Shown in pieces: positions 27,205 to 34,987 of a stretch of DNA of 64,000 nt; position 1 is the first letter of the stretch; each line of letters begins with the position of its first letter. Under the pieces are notes generated by a model. That model saw only the letters and a program-made list of their open reading frames with translations. It had not been told where the DNA came from and did not search any database. Both the position numbers and the translations under genes were made by a program. Source of the DNA: Roseivirga spongicola (lineage in GTDB: Bacteria; Bacteroidota; Bacteroidia; Cytophagales; Cyclobacteriaceae). The DNA lies in the NCBI RefSeq assembly GCF_001592965.1, contig NZ_LRPC01000012.1, forward strand, positions 372,001 to 436,000, in the 5' to 3' direction.

Positions 27205-27528
27205 ATGATAATAAGTCGCATATTTGGCGATTATAAACTTAAATATGATATTTTGAAGCCTTGGAATGAGTATGTTAAGCGAAAATTGAAGTCCGAGATG
27301 GTCAAACGAGGAGTCGGGAATGATGAGCTCGTTCAGAGGTTGGATAGAATCGGTGTTGAATTGTCCAAGACGAGCCTTGTTAATAAAATCAGTCGAGGGT
27401 CTTTTTCTGCTGTTTTTTTTATTCAATGTTTATATGTTATCGGTTGTTATGAGTTTGAGATTGAAGAGCCAATAAGCATGGTTGCAGAGAATCCTGTAGA
27501 ATATAAAAAATTAAAAAAGAAGTCATGA
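27205..27528 (+). CDS. DUF6471 domain protein
   Basis: The start chosen is the ATG at 27205, giving 107 aa; an upstream GTG at 27157 would add 16 hydrophobic residues that do not fit the family. The pattern PWNEYVKRKLKSEMVKRGV, RLDRIGVELSKTSLVNKI and SRGSFSAVFFIQCLYVIG is that of DUF6471, a small HTH-like domain of unknown function. It overlaps the restriction-modification gene by 4 bp (ATGA), so the two are translationally coupled. A regulatory role, as for C-proteins of restriction systems, is plausible by position but is inference. Confidence 0.72.
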   Translation: MIISRIFGDYKLKYDILKPWNEYVKRKLKSEMVKRGVGNDELVQRLDRIGVELSKTSLVNKISRGSFSAVFFIQCLYVIGCYEFEIEEPISMVAENPVEYKKLKKKS

Positions 27529-30164
27529 AAAATCTGTTTTGCAATTCAACTGATTTAAAGAATGAAGCAGATGTTGAGGCTTTGTTTGTTGAGCGACTTT
27601 TAAACTATTTTTCTTTTCCTGATGATAGGGTCAAGCGGAAACGCTCCCTTGATGAAATGGTCATTGGTCAGGGTTCTAAGAAAGAAAAGTATAAGCCTGA
27701 TTATGTTTTGTTTGATTCTGCTGGTGATCCAATAATTGTCATAGATGCTAAAGCACCGTCAGAAAAGATCGAAGATTATCAGTATCAAGTATCGTCATAT
27801 GCGCTTGGTCTAAACCAAAAGTTTAAGGATAAGAATCCCGTAATATTCACTGTTCTTACGAATGGGTTATACCTTATTGTCTACCCTTGGGATAACAGTC
27901 AACCTGAGCATTTCTTAAAGTTTGAAGATTTTGCTCCGCACAATGAGAGTTTCATTGAACTAAGGTCTAAGCTTTCCTATTCAGCTTTTGAGCACGCAAA
28001 GGCAACAAAAGGTGTTTTTGAACATGATAGACCAACGCTACACACACTGTTGAAGGCTTTTAATGACTGTCATGATTTGATTTGGAAAAAAGAGAAAATC
28101 AGTCCTACAGATGCGTTCTATGAGTTCTCTAAAATCATGTTTATTAAAATCCGAGAGGACAACAAAATCCATGATAAGTTTTCAAACGGTGATTCATTGA
28201 CAAAAGACGATTTTGTTTTCTCAACCCACTGGTTGGATGCGATGGCTAAGAATGGAATCGAACATCCTTTTGATAAGATTCTTTTTAGTCAAGTTCAGGA
28301 AGACCTTGAAGAGCAGATAAAACGGAACAAAAAGAAAAGAGTATTTGAAAAAGACGAAGGTCTAAATCTAAAGGCTTCAACAGTTTATGAGGTTGTGAAG
28401 AAATTACAAAACTTTGACCTTTATGGAATAGATGAAGACCTTAACGGTAGAATGTTTGAAACATTCTTGAATGCCACCGTTCGAGGAAAGGGCTTAGGTC
28501 AGTTTTTTACTCCACGAGGAGTTGTCCATTACATGGTCGAATCTACTCCATTAACCATCAATGTGAGCAAGGGGAAATCACTGGAGGAATCAATTCCTTA
28601 TGTTTTTGACGGATGCTGTGGTAGTGGTGGGTTTTTAATTGATGCAATGGCTCAGTTCGTTAGGGATATAAACAATAAAACAAATCTAACGGATAAACAG
28701 AAGGAAGCATATTTAGAAGAAGCAAAGAACAATCACCTATATGGCATAGACGCAAACCCAAAAATTTCTCGAATTGCCCGATTAAATATGTACCTGCATG
28801 GAGATGGTGGAAGCAAAATATTTAAAGCAGATGCCCTTGATAAGTTAATTCAATCAGAGGCTGGAATTTCGAAAGAAGAAGAACAAGGTTTGAAAGAGCT
28901 AAGAGACGAGTTCAATAAAAATCACTTGAAATTCGATGTCATTCTTTCGAATCCACCGTTCAGTATGAAGTATGACTCTAAAGACCCAAATGAAAAGGTT
29001 GTGTTAGAGCAATACTCAAAAGTGAACAGGGTCGGCACGAAAATGACAAATTCTGAAAAATCAAATGTACTGTTCTTAGAAAGGTACTTTGATTTGTTGA
29101 AACCTGGGACAGGCGAATTGTCTACCGTTATTGATGATACGGTAATTAACGGTCAAAAAAGTCAGAGATACCGAGATTTTTTACTTGACAATTTTATTCT
29201 TGTGCAGGTGATTTCCTTGCCGTTTAATACTTTTTTCGGTGCAGAGGCCAATGTAAAGACTTCAATCGTTCATTTGAGGAGGAAAAGTGAAGGTGAAAAG
29301 CAAGGTCATGTCTTTATGGCGATTGCAAACAATGTTGGCCATGACGACCATAAAAAGCCTACTCCTGATCGAAACAACCTTCGTGAAATAATTCGATATT
29401 ATGAAAGGTGGCAAAACGGAGAAGATATTGATGACGTAATAATCGATAATCAGTCAAATGATGAACCGCTTGGTTGTCCCATGCAGATTTTCACTGTTGC
29501 TCCAAACAAACTTAATAAAGAGCGTTTGGACGCCTTCTATTATGCTCCTGAATTAGTTAAAGCGAGAGAAAAGTTATTTGAACTGAGAGATACTGGTGAA
29601 ATTGATCTTTTTTATGGTCGAGACTTTGAAGTTATACCTGAGATTAAAAAGAGACAGGAAAAAAACTTTGGTGGAAATAGCTATAAGTATTTTGAAATTG
29701 GAGATGTAACAATTGATGGAACTATTGTAAAATATCGTGAAGAGCCTTTTGAATCATTACCTACGAGAGCAAGGCTTCAGGTTCGCAAAGATGATGTGAT
29801 TTTTGCCAAGAATAATAGTAGCCGAGGAACTACAGTAATTATTCCGAGTGAATTTGACGGTCAACTTGTCACTACAGGCTTTATAGGTCTAAGACCGAAA
29901 AGTCAAGATGAAAAATATCTATTGTGGGGTATTCTTGAATCAGAGTTTTTCAGAAAGCAAATCTACTATCTATCAATTACTGCGTCTCAACCTGAAGTCA
30001 GAGAGACAATATTTAAGAATGAAATAATAATTCCTATTCCAAAGGACAAGAAAGCAAAACAGAACATTATCGACAGTGCGGTTCAAGCTGAAAAAGCAAG
30101 AATTAGTTTAAGTAATGCTGTTAAAGGTTCAAGTGATGCTGTCAATCGTATCTTCAGTGTGTAG
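27525..30164 (+). CDS. Single-chain restriction-modification protein (nuclease-MTase-specificity)
   Basis: The 879-aa protein appears to carry a full restriction-modification system. Residues 1-150 form an HsdR N-terminal-like PD-(D/E)xK nuclease: PD with Asp59, DAK with Asp74 and Lys76, and QVSSY with Gln88. Residues about 200-600 are an HsdM-like N6-adenine methylase with GQFFTP (325-330), FDGCCGSGG (SAM motif, 361-369) and NPPF (476-479). Residues about 690-879 resemble half of an HsdS subunit, with a target-recognition segment and a helical end. There is no helicase domain, so this resembles Type IIG rather than Type I, though a methylase with a degenerate nuclease cannot be excluded. Confidence 0.8.
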   Translation: MKNLFCNSTDLKNEADVEALFVERLLNYFSFPDDRVKRKRSLDEMVIGQGSKKEKYKPDYVLFDSAGDPIIVIDAKAPSEKIEDYQYQVSSYALGLNQKFKDKNPVIFTVLTNGLYLIVYPWDNSQPEHFLKFEDFAPHNESFIELRSKLSYSAFEHAKATKGVFEHDRPTLHTLLKAFNDCHDLIWKKEKISPTDAFYEFSKIMFIKIREDNKIHDKFSNGDSLTKDDFVFSTHWLDAMAKNGIEHPFDKILFSQVQEDLEEQIKRNKKKRVFEKDEGLNLKASTVYEVVKKLQNFDLYGIDEDLNGRMFETFLNATVRGKGLGQFFTPRGVVHYMVESTPLTINVSKGKSLEESIPYVFDGCCGSGGFLIDAMAQFVRDINNKTNLTDKQKEAYLEEAKNNHLYGIDANPKISRIARLNMYLHGDGGSKIFKADALDKLIQSEAGISKEEEQGLKELRDEFNKNHLKFDVILSNPPFSMKYDSKDPNEKVVLEQYSKVNRVGTKMTNSEKSNVLFLERYFDLLKPGTGELSTVIDDTVINGQKSQRYRDFLLDNFILVQVISLPFNTFFGAEANVKTSIVHLRRKSEGEKQGHVFMAIANNVGHDDHKKPTPDRNNLREIIRYYERWQNGEDIDDVIIDNQSNDEPLGCPMQIFTVAPNKLNKERLDAFYYAPELVKAREKLFELRDTGEIDLFYGRDFEVIPEIKKRQEKNFGGNSYKYFEIGDVTIDGTIVKYREEPFESLPTRARLQVRKDDVIFAKNNSSRGTTVIIPSEFDGQLVTTGFIGLRPKSQDEKYLLWGILESEFFRKQIYYLSITASQPEVRETIFKNEIIIPIPKDKKAKQNIIDSAVQAEKARISLSNAVKGSSDAVNRIFSV

Positions 30165-30170
30165 GGAAAA

Positions 30171-30232
30171 AACAGGCTCTTTTGCTTGCGAAGCGTCAGC
30201 CTTTAGCGCTGGGGCAAGCAAATGTGCCTGTT
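30171..30232. repeat. attC-like imperfect hairpin after the restriction-modification gene
   Basis: Arms AACAGGC-TCT-TTTGCTTGC (30171-30189) and GCAAGCAAATGTGCCTGTT (30214-30232) pair at 16 of 19 positions, the three mismatches forming one internal bubble. The loop holds AGCG/CGCT. AAC at the left foot and GTT at the right foot are placed as in integron attC sites, but the flanking bases do not match RYYYAAC/GTTRRRY. It starts 6 bp after the stop codon, so it may simply be a terminator. Confidence 0.45.
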
Positions 30233-30266
30233 TGAGCGTTGGCTTTTTAAATGGGGCACAACGTTA

Positions 30267-30349
30267 GCTATCGTGCACTTTTATGCACGATATAAATCAT
30301 ATAATTTAATATTTATGCACGATAGCCATGCATTTCTGATGGCTATCGT
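30267..30349. repeat. Cluster of inverted TGCACGATA / GGCTATCGT repeats
   Basis: TATCGTGCA (30269-30277) and TGCACGATA (30284-30292) form a 9-bp hairpin. A second TGCACGATA copy at 30316-30324 continues into GCC, and ACGATAGCC (30319-30327) pairs with GGCTATCGT (30341-30349). Four related half-sites in 83 bp lie next to a decayed recombinase gene, so they may be old recombinase-binding sites. Confidence 0.55.
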
Positions 30350-30383
30350 ATGTTTTCAATTTAGTCGTCCAGGTTTAAATTAT

Positions 30384-30629
30384 CTAAAGGTGACTGTATT
30401 TTTCCCAACCCTTATGTGTTATATGTGTATAAATTTCTGTGGTCTGACTTGAGTTATGTCCCAATAAAACTTGGATATACCTGATGTCCACTCCTTTTTC
30501 TAAAAGATGTGTTGCAAAACTATGGCTTTGGGAATGTAGACTTACCGATTTGTTAATACCCGATTCTCTAATAGCAGAATGAAATACTACCGAAGCACAT
30601 CCAGAGCCTTTTGAGAAAGTATATTTCAC
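30384..30629 (-). pseudogene. Remnant of a tyrosine recombinase/integrase (C-terminal end)
   Basis: Only 81 residues remain, matching the C-terminal part of Bacteroidota tyrosine recombinases: [22 protein letters not shown] followed by [11 protein letters not shown], which keeps the second His region and the catalytic Tyr. The HxxR box that should read HxLRH is HSQSH here, so the catalytic Arg is lost. Some 200-300 residues of the N-terminus are absent, and the neighbouring response regulator gene begins within 13 bp. It is therefore a decayed fragment, probably left by the event that brought in the adjacent restriction-modification unit or an earlier element. Confidence 0.8.
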
Positions 30630-30641
30630 TCACTCGGGTAT

Positions 30642-31280
30642 TCAGATAACCCCTTTCTCTAGGCATAAAGTAACTAGCTCGGCTGTGTTTTTTGTTCCTA
30701 ACTTGTGCATGATATTGCGCCTGTGCGTTTTTACTGTATGAGGACTTATAAATAGTGCTTCCGCCACTTCATTACCTTTTTTACCAAGAGACAGCTGCTT
30801 AATTATCTCAACTTCTCTTTCCGAAAGCTGATTGACAAGATCTGAATCCGTACTCCCTCTGTTGCCTCGCAAAAATTCAAAAAGCTGGTCATTGACCTTT
30901 TTATGAAAATAGTTTTCTCCCTTCGACACATTCTGAATAGCTTCTACCAGTTCAGTTTTAGAAGCATCTTTGAGTATATAACCTCTTGCGTTATGTTCCA
31001 GAGCACGTTTTATCTGCCTTATGTCCTGATGCATAGTGAGCATTAGTGTAGGAGTGGCATACCCTGCATCTTGTATCAGTTTCATTGTGTCTATGCCATC
31101 AATTACTGGCATGCTGATGTCCATGATGACTACATCCACGTCATGGCGTTTGAGCAGGGAAAGAGCTTCGTGTCCGTTGGTAGTACTAGCCACTATATCT
31201 ATACAGTCCTTGGGCTGAAACATAGTTTTGAGCCCGTGGGCAAACAAATGGTGATCATCAACTACTAAAACTTTAATCAT
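30642..31280 (-). CDS. NarL/FixJ-family response regulator
   Basis: The 212-aa protein has a receiver domain at residues 1-120 with the acidic pair Asp8/Asp9, phospho-acceptor Asp54 (VVIMDISMP) and Lys104 region (YILKDASK). It ends in a LuxR-type DNA-binding domain at about 145-210 (LSEREVEIIKQLSLGKKGNEVAEAL, SPHTVKTHRRNIMHKLG). Its start overlaps the end of the kinase gene by 8 bp, so the two form a pair. Likely targets are the NarL-like palindromes at 34213-34228 and 34248-34263; that link is inference. Confidence 0.93.
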   Translation of the reverse strand: MIKVLVVDDHHLFAHGLKTMFQPKDCIDIVASTTNGHEALSLLKRHDVDVVIMDISMPVIDGIDTMKLIQDAGYATPTLMLTMHQDIRQIKRALEHNARGYILKDASKTELVEAIQNVSKGENYFHKKVNDQLFEFLRGNRGSTDSDLVNQLSEREVEIIKQLSLGKKGNEVAEALFISPHTVKTHRRNIMHKLGTKNTAELVTLCLEKGVI

Positions 31281-33639
31281 CGTATGTCAGTTCAGGTTGG
31301 GTAGATAGCGGTAGGTCTACCAAAATAGTTGTTCCTTTGCCCAGTGTGCTGTCAATAGTAATTTCTCCATCAAACCCTTCAATACGTGTTATAAGGTTTT
31401 TTAAGCCAATACCTTTGTGTTTGACTGAAGCATCGTCCTTGTTAAATCCTCTGCCATTATCTTCTACAATTATACTAACAAGTTCTTCCAAACTGGTAAG
31501 CTGAATGGAGACAAGGCTTGCCTGAGAGTGTTTTAGGGCATTACTCAATAACTCCTGAACCATACGGTAAATAAAAACCTCCATGTTAGAGTCAAAACGA
31601 TCGGTACTGTTAGTGGCGGTTACCTGTACGGTAATGCCATTAGTACTAGATACTGATTGAGCCAGATCTTTGAGTGCGCTGACAAGACCAAAAGATTCGG
31701 ATATGCCCATATGCAGGTGATGTGCAATACCTCTCACATCTTCACAGGCTTTATCTACTAGGGTATTCACTGTTTGTACTTGTTCGTTCTCTTTCAGTGA
31801 CTTTTCTCTGTCAAAAATACCTTGAAGGTTAACTTTGACAGTTGCCAGTATACTGCCAAGGTGATCGTGCAGGTCTTTGGCCAATCGCTGGCGCTCCTGC
31901 TCTTCACCTGCTATGCGAGCTTCTAGGTTTTTGGTGCGCTGCTGATCCAAAAGAGATTCTATATTGCGTTGGTGTTTAGCCTGCTCTTCTTTTTCCTTAA
32001 GGCTGGCCAGTGAAAGGCGCTGCCTATAGTAAAGAAATAGTCCTAAGGCCAGTGTAAATAGGGCGATAGTAGCCACCAAGTAGGTTGTCTTTTTGGCTTT
32101 TTGCTGCTCAGCTATCGCCTCGTTCTTTTCAATTTCTGTTTTTGCTAGGTCGTTTTCTAAGGCCAGTTCGCTAATGCGTTTGTCTTTCTGTACCGATTCG
32201 TATTGCTCTTGTAGTTCTGCTATCTGTCTGGCTTTTTCCAAGTTATCCAGGCTGTCTTTTACAGTCTCATACTGAAGCCTAAAGTCAAGTGCTTTTTTAG
32301 GGCTTCCAAGTTGCTCGTACACTTCTGATAGCCCGAGTAGGTTGGCGCGAGATAGCTGTGGTAGTTCGTACTTTCTAGCAAGTTGGAGTCCTTGCTGGTA
32401 ATTGTTTAGTGCATCGTTGTATTGACCATTTTCGTATTGAAATACTGCTAAGCTAGTGAGTACCTTACCCAAGTTCAGATCGTCTTTGATTTCTCTTTTT
32501 AGTTCTAGGCTCATTTGAAAATATCTCTCTGCCAGTGCTGTTTTTCTGAGACCGGCAAAGGAACGCGCCATTCCGAAGTAAGACTCTGAAAGATCTTGTA
32601 CTCTTTGCTGTTGTTCATAAATGGTGGCAGCATTTTGAAAAGATTCTAGTGCCTTCGGCCACTCATTGTTGATCTCCAAGACTTCTCCAAGGTTTCTATA
32701 AATATTTGCTTTCGTGGTTATTTCCCCAATTCCTGCTTCGCTTTTCAAGGCCTGTTCATAATAGTCTTTTGCCTCAATGGTTCTGCCCAAATCTTTCAAT
32801 ACTACCCCAAGGTTGATTAGAGTATTGATGCGCATATCATCAAGTTGCAGTGAATCGTAAATTTTTAGGCTCTTAACATAGTGGGATGCTGAAAGAGTAT
32901 AAAAGCCCAACTTATAATAGGTTGCTCCCAGATTATTGGCCAAGCGGCCGATTCCTTCATTATACTCAGCTTCTTCATAAAGCGGTATTGTACGCTGGTA
33001 ATAATCAATGGCCTTTCGGAATTCACCAACAGCGAAATAGTAGTTGCCCAGATTGAGTGTGGTCTTAGCTGTAGAAAGTGGGTCTCCCAAGAGCTTTTTG
33101 ATAGCTATACTCTGTTCGAAATAATATAAAGCTCTGTCAGCCTGTCCTATTTGTCTATACACATTTCCCATGTTTTGTAGGGCCTTGGCCCAGGTGACCG
33201 AGTCTTTTGCAAGTTGTGCATAAACCATGCTTTGATCGTATTGACCAAGGCTCTTTGTAAATTGGCCTTGTCTTTTGGCTAGAACTCCCAGCAAATTGTG
33301 GATGGCCGATAGTGTTATATGGTCTTGAGTCTCTTTGCCAAGGTTTATAGCTTGGTGGCCGTAATAGATGGTGCTGTCATAGTCTTTCTGAAGGTACATG
33401 GTCTTAGCTCTGAGCCAATTGTTTACCGCCATTACTGTCTTGAGCTTTCTTTTCGGGCTAAGTTCTTCTGCCTTTTCTAGCAAAAGAAAAGTAGAGTCGG
33501 GGTGTGATTGAGCTAGACTTTCGGCTTTCTGCTGAAGCAAAGTAACCTGCCCGGGAATGTCCTGGGCAAGTACAGTTCGAGTTAAGCTTACCCCGATGAT
33601 TAATAGTGTTATATGAAAATATAACTTTGATAAGTTCAC
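31273..33639 (-). CDS. TPR-containing sensor histidine kinase (HisKA_3)
   Basis: The 788-aa protein begins with a Sec signal peptide (about residues 1-25). A periplasmic TPR solenoid at about 30-450 shows ten or so repeats of the NLGNYY / ALEYYEQA kind. A coiled coil, one membrane helix near 519-538, a dimerisation helix with the phospho-His591 (KDLHDHLG) and an HATPase_c domain (VQELLSNALKHSQA, then GKGTTILVDL) follow. This is the typical two-component partner of NarL-type regulators in Bacteroidota. The TPR part probably binds a periplasmic protein. The regulator gene overlaps it by 8 bp. Confidence 0.92.
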   Translation of the reverse strand: MNLSKLYFHITLLIIGVSLTRTVLAQDIPGQVTLLQQKAESLAQSHPDSTFLLLEKAEELSPKRKLKTVMAVNNWLRAKTMYLQKDYDSTIYYGHQAINLGKETQDHITLSAIHNLLGVLAKRQGQFTKSLGQYDQSMVYAQLAKDSVTWAKALQNMGNVYRQIGQADRALYYFEQSIAIKKLLGDPLSTAKTTLNLGNYYFAVGEFRKAIDYYQRTIPLYEEAEYNEGIGRLANNLGATYYKLGFYTLSASHYVKSLKIYDSLQLDDMRINTLINLGVVLKDLGRTIEAKDYYEQALKSEAGIGEITTKANIYRNLGEVLEINNEWPKALESFQNAATIYEQQQRVQDLSESYFGMARSFAGLRKTALAERYFQMSLELKREIKDDLNLGKVLTSLAVFQYENGQYNDALNNYQQGLQLARKYELPQLSRANLLGLSEVYEQLGSPKKALDFRLQYETVKDSLDNLEKARQIAELQEQYESVQKDKRISELALENDLAKTEIEKNEAIAEQQKAKKTTYLVATIALFTLALGLFLYYRQRLSLASLKEKEEQAKHQRNIESLLDQQRTKNLEARIAGEEQERQRLAKDLHDHLGSILATVKVNLQGIFDREKSLKENEQVQTVNTLVDKACEDVRGIAHHLHMGISESFGLVSALKDLAQSVSSTNGITVQVTATNSTDRFDSNMEVFIYRMVQELLSNALKHSQASLVSIQLTSLEELVSIIVEDNGRGFNKDDASVKHKGIGLKNLITRIEGFDGEITIDSTLGKGTTILVDLPLSTQPELTYDD

Positions 33640-33668
33640 TTTTAATGTTAATGAATTATGAGATTATA

Positions 33669-34151
33669 TCATATTTCGTCTTCGTCTTCCACAATTACTT
33701 TAGAAGCGTCACCTTCTTCAGGATCTCCCGAAGCGGTAACAATGATTATCTCTTTTCCTTTGATAAAGCTGTTGTAAGACTCGTTGAACTCAATGCAGAA
33801 ACGATAATTGAGGTAATTTGTGCTCTTAATGGCATCACCAATTTGGCTGAAGTTAAGGAACACTAGAATGTTCTTACCTACTGTTTTACATTCTACAAAG
33901 TTGTTTTCATCTGGTAAATGATGTGTATCTGCGAGCACGTTGATGTTGAGCTCATAGTTGCCTGCATTTGATTCAGTTGGTGATTTGAAACGAAAATGTG
34001 AAAGCGGTTTTAATATGAGGTGTGAAAGCGATAGTTTATCTTCAGAAGAGGGATAAACCCCTACACTATTGCCTGCTGATATGGTATTGTAGGTAATATT
34101 GACTGAAGCAAGCTTCTTCATTTTGGATCCTATTTTGATAGAATTGCTCAT
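33669..34151 (-). CDS. Unknown protein in the two-component operon
   Basis: The 160-aa protein has no signal peptide or membrane helix; it is beta-rich, with an acidic C-terminal tail (DASKVIVEDEDEI). I recognise no family. It is the first gene of an operon that continues after 29 bp into the kinase and regulator, so it may feed into the same signalling path or be its target. A candidate -7 box (CAAAAATA on the plus strand, 34183-34190) and a NarL-like palindrome lie just upstream, suggesting autoregulation of the operon. Confidence 0.6.
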   Translation of the reverse strand: MSNSIKIGSKMKKLASVNITYNTISAGNSVGVYPSSEDKLSLSHLILKPLSHFRFKSPTESNAGNYELNINVLADTHHLPDENNFVECKTVGKNILVFLNFSQIGDAIKSTNYLNYRFCIEFNESYNSFIKGKEIIIVTASGDPEEGDASKVIVEDEDEI

Positions 34152-34182
34152 AATTATTTTGGTTTTGGTGTTAATGATACAT

Positions 34183-34190
34183 CAAAAATA
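34183..34190 (-). promoter_or_regulatory. Candidate Bacteroidota -7 promoter box
   Basis: On the minus strand the sequence reads TATTTTTG, a perfect fit to TAnnTTTG, 32 bp upstream of the unknown gene's start. No -33 TTG is seen at the expected distance, which suits an activator-dependent promoter; the palindrome at 34213-34228 would be centred near -44. Confidence 0.5.
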
Positions 34191-34212
34191 GAAGAGCCGC
34201 CCGGTTTACTAC

Positions 34213-34228
34213 TACCCCCATGGGGGTA
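34213..34228. promoter_or_regulatory. Perfect 16-bp palindrome, NarL-like operator candidate
   Basis: TACCCCCATGGGGGTA is its own reverse complement and has the 7-2-7 form of NarL-family sites (heptamer near TACYYMT). It lies between the divergent two-component operon and the unknown-gene cluster, near -44 of the leftward promoter candidate. Confidence 0.6.
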
Positions 34229-34247
34229 TTCATCAAATACCACTGCC

Positions 34248-34263
34248 TAGCCCCATAGGAGTA
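34248..34263. promoter_or_regulatory. Second, imperfect NarL-like 7-2-7 site
   Basis: TAGCCCCATAGGAGTA repeats the first palindrome with four differences. Its centre is 35 bp away from the centre of the perfect copy. The right half, AGGAGTA, also occurs at 34338-34344 and 35501-35507. Confidence 0.45.
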
Positions 34264-34316
34264 CTTTTAATATTCGCATTTGGTGGTATCAAACCCTCTT
34301 TTTAATCCTTCACCTT

Positions 34317-34380
34317 TGAAATGTCAACAGCGACAAAAGGAGTATCTCGAAAATCCTGAACAGAGTAGAGCACAATAAAC
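34317..34380 (+). promoter_or_regulatory. Possible degenerate copy of the structured leader
   Basis: AAATGTC-AACAGC-GACA forms a small hairpin whose loop resembles the first hairpin loop of the two leaders downstream, and AGAGTAGAGCACAATAAAC matches their 3' ends. The central covarying hairpin is missing; only AGGA/TCCT (34338-34341 and 34354-34357) could pair there. Confidence 0.3.
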
Positions 34381-34393
34381 AAATACAATTACA

Positions 34394-34867
34394 ATGGACT
34401 TAAGACAGTTTTTTGGTGAATGGAGAGAAGGACAACCCATTCATGCAATGCAAGAAAGTAAAGAAGGTGCGAAGCCTTTTGTTTTGGAAGTGGTAGCTTT
34501 TACCCCTGACAGGGTTACGCTGCGATCAATCGAAGGTAGCGAGCCACTCAATATTCTGGTTGAAAGCGCGCCTAAGAATAACCTGTCAGCTTATTCTCTT
34601 GAAATCGACTCAGGAAGCAATCTGACACCAACTGATTTAACAGGTAGAGCTTTGCCTGGTGCGGTTTTGGTGAGCCCTCCAGCTCCATCCAAATTGATGA
34701 TTCATGGTGAAATGGTTTTGTCTTCGAATACACTTTTCACCAAAGTGAATGGTCAGATCGCTTTAGTACGAAACTTTGTTGACTCCTCGGAAAGTTCGCT
34801 TTTCGTAGACTTGCGACAAGGTGGGACTAGTGTGAAGTACTTCTTTACAGGTATGGAGAAAAAATAA
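34394..34867 (+). CDS. Unknown cytosolic protein, first of the divergent cluster
   Basis: The 157-aa protein has no export signal, begins MDLRQFFGEWREGQPIHA and is predicted to be mostly beta strand. I do not recognise it. It faces the two-component operon across 242 bp that contain two NarL-like sites, so it is a likely regulated gene. The next gene follows after a 120-bp gap that contains the structured leader. It may work with the two small genes downstream, but nothing in the sequence tells how. Confidence 0.6.
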   Translation: MDLRQFFGEWREGQPIHAMQESKEGAKPFVLEVVAFTPDRVTLRSIEGSEPLNILVESAPKNNLSAYSLEIDSGSNLTPTDLTGRALPGAVLVSPPAPSKLMIHGEMVLSSNTLFTKVNGQIALVRNFVDSSESSLFVDLRQGGTSVKYFFTGMEKK

Positions 34868-34880
34868 ACATTCAGACAAA

Positions 34881-34967
34881 ATGTGGAGCAGCACCCACTT
34901 GAAAAAACGGCCTTTTCCCGAAGGTTAATTGGGAAGGTGTATGCCGAAAAACCTTATGAGTAGGCAC
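34881..34967 (+). ncRNA. Structured leader, copy A
   Basis: The element starts ATGTGGAGCAGCACCCACTT and ends GAGTAGGCAC. It contains GTGG/CCAC (hairpin 1), CCTTTTCCC with GGGAAGG (34911-34919 with 34931-34937, hairpin 2) enclosed by CGGC/GCCG, and AAGGT in the hairpin-2 loop (34921-34925) that can pair with ACCTT at 34951-34955 as a pseudoknot. It lies 14 bp after one unknown gene and 20 bp before the next. It matches copy B, including a compensatory base-pair change, so it probably acts as RNA. I cannot assign it to a known riboswitch class. Confidence 0.6.
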
Positions 34968-34987
34968 AAAACTAAACTTTAATAAAC

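Noticed and set aside
30222-30452. Plus-strand frame of 76 codons over the repeats and integrase fossil
   Set aside because: It runs through inverted repeats and antisense to the recombinase remnant; composition is that of non-coding DNA.
33606-33866. Plus-strand frame of 86 codons
   Set aside because: Antisense of the kinase start and the unknown gene before it; no independent support.
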